From: Sphingobium sp. 15-1 | Lineage (GTDB): Bacteria > Pseudomonadota > Alphaproteobacteria > Sphingomonadales > Sphingomonadaceae | DNA length: 64,000 bases | Direction: 5' to 3' | Assembly: GCF_013375535.1 (NCBI RefSeq) | Contig: NZ_JABXJG010000002.1 | Span: 496,001-560,000 of the forward strand | Shown: in pieces, positions 63,208 through 64,000 of the stretch | Layout: each line of letters starts with the position of its first letter | How positions within the stretch are numbered: position 1 is the stretch's first letter | Translations under genes and position numbers: made by a program | Notes under the pieces: generated by a model | Seen by the model: the letters and a program-made list of their open reading frames with translations, nothing else | Database searches by the model: none | What the model was told of the DNA's origin: nothing

Positions 63208-64000
63208 ATGGGCAGTCCCGCGCAGGAAGAGGCCGCGCGCCGTAACATCATTGACATTACCGACCTGCATCACCCCGTGCTGACCGATGTCCAGATGCAG
63301 GTGATGGCCGGGGCCGAAGCGGCGGCGGATCAGATCGTCCTCCAGCCGGAGGTCATTTTGACTGCGGCGCAGGCGCAGACCGGGCTGTCGGATTTCGGCG
63401 CGGACGATTTTCGCGAACGGCTGGCCGTATGGTGCCAGGCCGTGGACGAGGATGCCAACGCCTCGGCGGTCACGCGCGCCAATCTGTTCCAGATGATGAT
63501 CCGCTTTGCCGCGACCCGCCTGCGGATCGAGGACATAGTGAAGCGCCACCCGGAGATATTGGACATCCAGATCGTCCGGCCGATCATCGTCGCGGGCCTT
63601 CCCCGATCGGGCACGACGCATCTCCTCGGTCTGCTGTCGGCCGACCGCCGGTTCCGCTCCCTGCCCTGGTGGGAAGCGATCGCGCCGGTTCCCGCCCCTG
63701 ACGAAACCCCGACACCTGAGGATAGCAATCCCCGCTGGACCAAGGCGGAACAGGGCTGGCGGATGATGGAATCCATCCTGCCCCATATGGCGATCATGCA
63801 CGAATTTTCGCCCGATCATATCAGCGAGGATATCGAGCTTCAGGCGGTCGACTTCTCCTCCTATCTGATCGAGTGGCTCGCGCATGTGCCGCGCTGGCGC
63901 GATTATTATCTCAGCCACGACCAGTCGGGCACCTATGCCTATCTGAAGAAGGGCCTTCAGGTCCTGACATATCTGAATGGCTCGAACCGCTGGGTCATCA
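63208..64000 (+). CDS. Sulfotransferase-family protein (N-terminal part, runs off the window)
   Basis: The frame is open from ATG 63208 (AAAAGGAGAG in front) to the window edge, 264 codons. The PAPS-binding loop is 'IIVAGLPRSGTTHLLGLL', followed by 'WWEAIAPVPAPDE'. It is related to the sulfotransferase at 54605 but has a longer N-terminal part. Divergent from the AraC gene with a 150-base gap. Its C-terminus, with the 3-prime-phosphate motif, lies beyond the window. Confidence 0.87.
   Translation, partial: MGSPAQEEAARRNIIDITDLHHPVLTDVQMQVMAGAEAAADQIVLQPEVILTAAQAQTGLSDFGADDFRERLAVWCQAVDEDANASAVTRANLFQMMIRFAATRLRIEDIVKRHPEILDIQIVRPIIVAGLPRSGTTHLLGLLSADRRFRSLPWWEAIAPVPAPDETPTPEDSNPRWTKAEQGWRMMESILPHMAIMHEFSPDHISEDIELQAVDFSSYLIEWLAHVPRWRDYYLSHDQSGTYAYLKKGLQVLTYLNGSNRWVI

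Noticed and set aside
63058..63918. 286-codon minus-strand frame at the right edge
   Set aside because: It mirrors the sulfotransferase reading frame, whose PAPS loop and ribosome site are clear.
1..64000. CRISPR arrays, tRNA or rRNA genes
   Set aside because: No regularly spaced direct repeats or RNA-gene cores were seen anywhere in the window.

Overview
The window reads as high-GC alphaproteobacterial DNA, most likely a sphingomonad (Sphingobium, Novosphingobium or Sphingopyxis type). The reasons are four full-length TonB-dependent receptors (TBDRs) of the 'DIVVTA.R' plug type, dense runs of SDRs, acyl-CoA, P450 and LLM-oxidoreductase genes, AraC and TetR regulators beside the receptors, and a small DUF6771-like gene. 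This is inference from gene content, not a database match. I saw no rRNA, tRNA, CRISPR array or replication origin.

Region A (1-27 kb) is a set of catabolic operons. It holds a nitronate monooxygenase (cut by the window edge), a tandem-TetR regulator, an AraC regulator, a MaoC hydratase, SDRs, a quinone-oxidoreductase-like MDR, an acyl-CoA synthetase, a class III aminotransferase, two TBDRs, an N,N-dimethylformamidase-like protein, an MFS exporter/importer, an acetoin-dehydrogenase-type E1alpha/E1beta/E2 set, an aldehyde dehydrogenase, a GSA-aminotransferase-like enzyme and two single TetR regulators. Five copies of a palindrome, CGATA-N2-TATCG, sit just upstream of the aminotransferase, TBDR, dimethylformamidase-like, E1alpha and aldehyde dehydrogenase genes. 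This points to one regulon for uptake and breakdown of an unknown, probably nitrogen-containing, substrate.

Region B (27-36 kb) is a scar. A class II aldolase and a lone periplasmic substrate-binding protein are followed by two truncated TBDR remnants, about 2.5 kb of mostly non-coding AT-richer DNA with two tiny genes, and a cytochrome P450 gene split by an intact 1450-bp IS66-family element with a clean 8-bp target duplication.

Region C (36-51 kb) holds two related modules of TBDR plus AraC regulator, with one intact P450 (paralogue of the IS-split one), SnoaL-like and SDR enzymes, two MFS transporters (one frameshifted), a carboxymuconolactone-decarboxylase-like protein and two 3-hydroxyisobutyrate-dehydrogenase-family proteins.

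Region D (51-64 kb) is a tightly packed run of eleven minus-strand genes: SDR, VOC, CX5R phosphatase, DUF1214, SnoaL, LLM oxidoreductase, APH-like kinase, sulfotransferase, SDR, DUF1214, VOC. A TetR gene lies at one end, and an AraC gene plus a second sulfotransferase (cut by the window edge) at the other. Many starts overlap the previous stop as ATGA. Its pathway is not one I recognise and it is the best candidate in the window for an undescribed catabolic system.
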